From Gracilibacillus lacisalsi DSM 19029 (GTDB lineage: Bacteria > Bacillota > Bacilli > Bacillales > Amphibacillaceae), in NCBI RefSeq assembly GCF_000377765.1, contig NZ_KB898666.1:124001-188000 (forward strand): 64,000 nt of DNA, in the 5' to 3' direction. The translations under genes and the position numbers were made by a program. Shown here piece after piece: positions 62,934-64,000 of the stretch. Position 1 is the first letter of the stretch; every line of letters begins with the position of its first letter. Under the pieces are notes generated by a model that had not been told where the DNA came from, searched no databases, and saw only the letters and a program-made list of their open reading frames with translations.

Positions 62934-63708
62934 AGGCACCTTCCTTATACATTTCCTGTTTCACTTCGCCTATCTTACCTTTATAAATATAGTCTAATAC
63001 TTCATCTGTTACCTCATTAGCAGAACCATCGTAAACAATTTGTCCTTCCCTTACACCGATAATTCGATCTGCATATTCGAGTGCCACTTCTACATGGTGA
63101 ATATTCAAAAGTACGGTCATGTCCATCTCTTGATTAATACGCTTGAAATCATCCATTACTTGTTTAGATGTAACCGGATCTAATGATGCAATCGGTTCAT
63201 CAGCAAGTAGGATGGTTGGATTTTGTGCCAACGTTCTTGCTAATGCCACCCGTTGCTGCTGTCCCCCGGACAACTGATCAACACGAATATAGGCCTTCTC
63301 TAAAATGCCAACCTGATCTAAGGCAGTCAATGCTTGTAGTTTATGCTCTTTACTAAATATCCCAGTCATTTTTCGCCAAAAAGATAGCTGGGGTACAAAA
63401 GAAACTAATACATTTTTGATTACAGTAGTACGTGTAATTAAATTGAAAGATTGAAAGATCATACCAATCTTCTTGCGGAAATTGCGAATTTCTTTTCCTT
63501 TTAATTTCCCGACGTTAGTGCCATCCACGACAAGCGATCCACTCGTGATATCGTGCATTCTATTAATACATCGAATCAGCGTAGACTTACCTGCACCAGA
63601 TAAACCGATGACCGCCACAAATTCTCCTTTTTCGATCTTTAGATTAATATTTTCTAATGCTTTCACTTTATTAGGATATACTTTATCAACATTCGTAAAT
63701 TCAATCAT
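62926..63708 (-). CDS. phnC: Phosphonate-type ABC ATPase (PhnC)
   Basis: A 260-aa ATPase: Walker A GLSGAGKST at about 37, signature LSGGQQQRVALAR, Walker B ILLADEPIASLDP. SFNLITRTTVIKNVL is typical of PhnC. Start is the ATG at 63708 (MIEFTNVDKVY), GGAAGG 8 nt upstream. Order phnD-phnC-phnE-phnE. No C-P lyase or phosphonatase gene is in view, so phosphonate, phosphite or a related anion remains open. Confidence 0.92.
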   Translation of the reverse strand: MIEFTNVDKVYPNKVKALENINLKIEKGEFVAVIGLSGAGKSTLIRCINRMHDITSGSLVVDGTNVGKLKGKEIRNFRKKIGMIFQSFNLITRTTVIKNVLVSFVPQLSFWRKMTGIFSKEHKLQALTALDQVGILEKAYIRVDQLSGGQQQRVALARTLAQNPTILLADEPIASLDPVTSKQVMDDFKRINQEMDMTVLLNIHHVEVALEYADRIIGVREGQIVYDGSANEVTDEVLDYIYKGKIGEVKQEMYKEGAYV

Positions 63709-63727
63709 ATCTATCGCCTTCCTTGTG

Positions 63728-63764
63728 AAAAATGAGAACACCAAAGAATGATGTCCTCATTTTT
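63728..63764 (-). terminator. Partial terminator between phnD and phnC
   Basis: Minus strand AAAAATGAGGACA pairs with TGTTCTCATTTTT round 11 nt. It probably lets phnD exceed the rest of the operon. Confidence 0.75.
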
Positions 63765-63794
63765 CCTTCAATATTATTTAAAAAAGGTAGAACA

Positions 63795-64000
63795 TTAATC
63801 TAGTGACTGCACCATTTCTTGTGCTTCGCGTTCTTTGTCATAATCTGAATCTTTTGCTTCTTGATAACCTTCATGGTTGTAAATAGAGATGACTTCTTTT
63901 CCTTCTTCTGTTTCCGCAATATTCATAAACGCTTGTTGAATTACAGATTTTAAGTCGTCATCCATTTTGTCGGAATTTTTACTTACACTGATTGTGTCAT
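63795..64000 (-). CDS. phnD: Phosphonate-type substrate-binding protein PhnD (C-terminal part)
   Basis: The last 68 codons are in the window; the start lies beyond 64000. The readable end includes TISVSKNSDKMDDDLKSVIQ and EEGKEVISIYNHEGYQEA and stops with TAA at 63795-63797 after QSLD. The D-K-x-x-x-x-L-K ... G-Y/F-x-x-A-x-D-x-D pattern is that of PhnD/SsuA-type ends. Context (phnC, phnE, phnE behind it) makes the call. Confidence 0.85.
   Translation of the reverse strand, partial: DTISVSKNSDKMDDDLKSVIQQAFMNIAETEEGKEVISIYNHEGYQEAKDSDYDKEREAQEMVQSLD

Noticed and set aside
1-64000. CRISPR array, prophage, transposase or toxin-antitoxin system
   Set aside because: No regularly spaced short repeats, integrase/transposase motifs or paired small toxin genes were found; the repeats present are long, irregular and dispersed.

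Overview
The window is chromosomal DNA of a low-GC, spore-former-type Firmicute. Many genes match Bacillus subtilis families in order as well as in sequence: des-desK-desR, the ywrABCD cluster, ywnA-ywnB, sigM with its anti-sigma gene, ypjP and yfkAB. Shine-Dalgarno sites are strong and TTG starts are frequent. The content fits Bacillaceae, perhaps a halotolerant genus such as Gracilibacillus, Oceanobacillus or Virgibacillus, but the genus cannot be fixed from this sequence alone. No tRNA, rRNA, phage, transposase or CRISPR array was seen.

Layout. 1-2.0 kb: ammonium transporter amtB with a TnrA-type promoter, followed by a DUF294 nucleotidyltransferase that runs off the left edge. 2.4-6.8 kb: fructose/mannose-class PTS permease (IIB-IIC-IIA) and its PRD-containing BglG/ManR-type regulator. 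6.9-9.1 kb: a 51-aa membrane protein, a CDGSH Fe-S protein, a carboxymuconolactone decarboxylase-like protein and an unrecognised membrane protein. 9.7-11.8 kb: metA (acetyltransferase type by residue Glu111), ypjP and a SAM-I riboswitch with terminator that has no recognisable methionine gene behind it. 12-18 kb: MBL-fold hydrolase, DHA2 drug exporter, and the cold-shock desaturase operon des-desK-desR. 18-22 kb: CUT1 sugar ABC transporter (no ATPase) under a CcpA cre site. 22-31 kb: YfkAB radical SAM protein, small K+ channel, gamma-glutamyltransferase plus chromate-transporter pair plus Lrp regulator, amidase and PucR-type regulator, secreted small protein. 31.5-34.7 kb: two divergent ECF sigma/anti-sigma pairs, one SigM-like with its own ECF promoter. 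34.7-38.2 kb: ywnA-ywnB, ferredoxin, sodA with a divergent Cys-rich HTH regulator, and a lipoprotein.

38.2-51.2 kb: a Vga-type ABC-F antibiotic-resistance ATPase behind a leader with promoter, three-codon upstream ORF and attenuator; then a seven-gene minus-strand operon for uptake and breakdown of a complex glycan (LplB/LplC/LplA-type transporter, YesS-type AraC regulator, six-hairpin glycosidase, GH95 enzyme, DUF624 protein). 52-60.2 kb: XylFGH/GguAB-type monosaccharide transporter preceded by a membrane-anchored sugar-binding protein, a histidine kinase and an AraC-type response regulator, which together resemble the XylFII-LytS-YesN sensing system. 60.3-64 kb: RlmA-type rRNA methyltransferase and a phnD-phnC-phnE-phnE phosphonate-type transporter; phnD runs off the right edge.

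The most unusual structural signal is a family of composite intergenic repeats at about 2.2, 4.6, 9.4, 13.0, 23.5 and 51.6 kb. They are about 280 bp when complete and are built round a hairpin of about 115 bp, with near-identical copies up to 42 kb apart and in both orientations. They account for most gene-free gaps longer than 300 bases.
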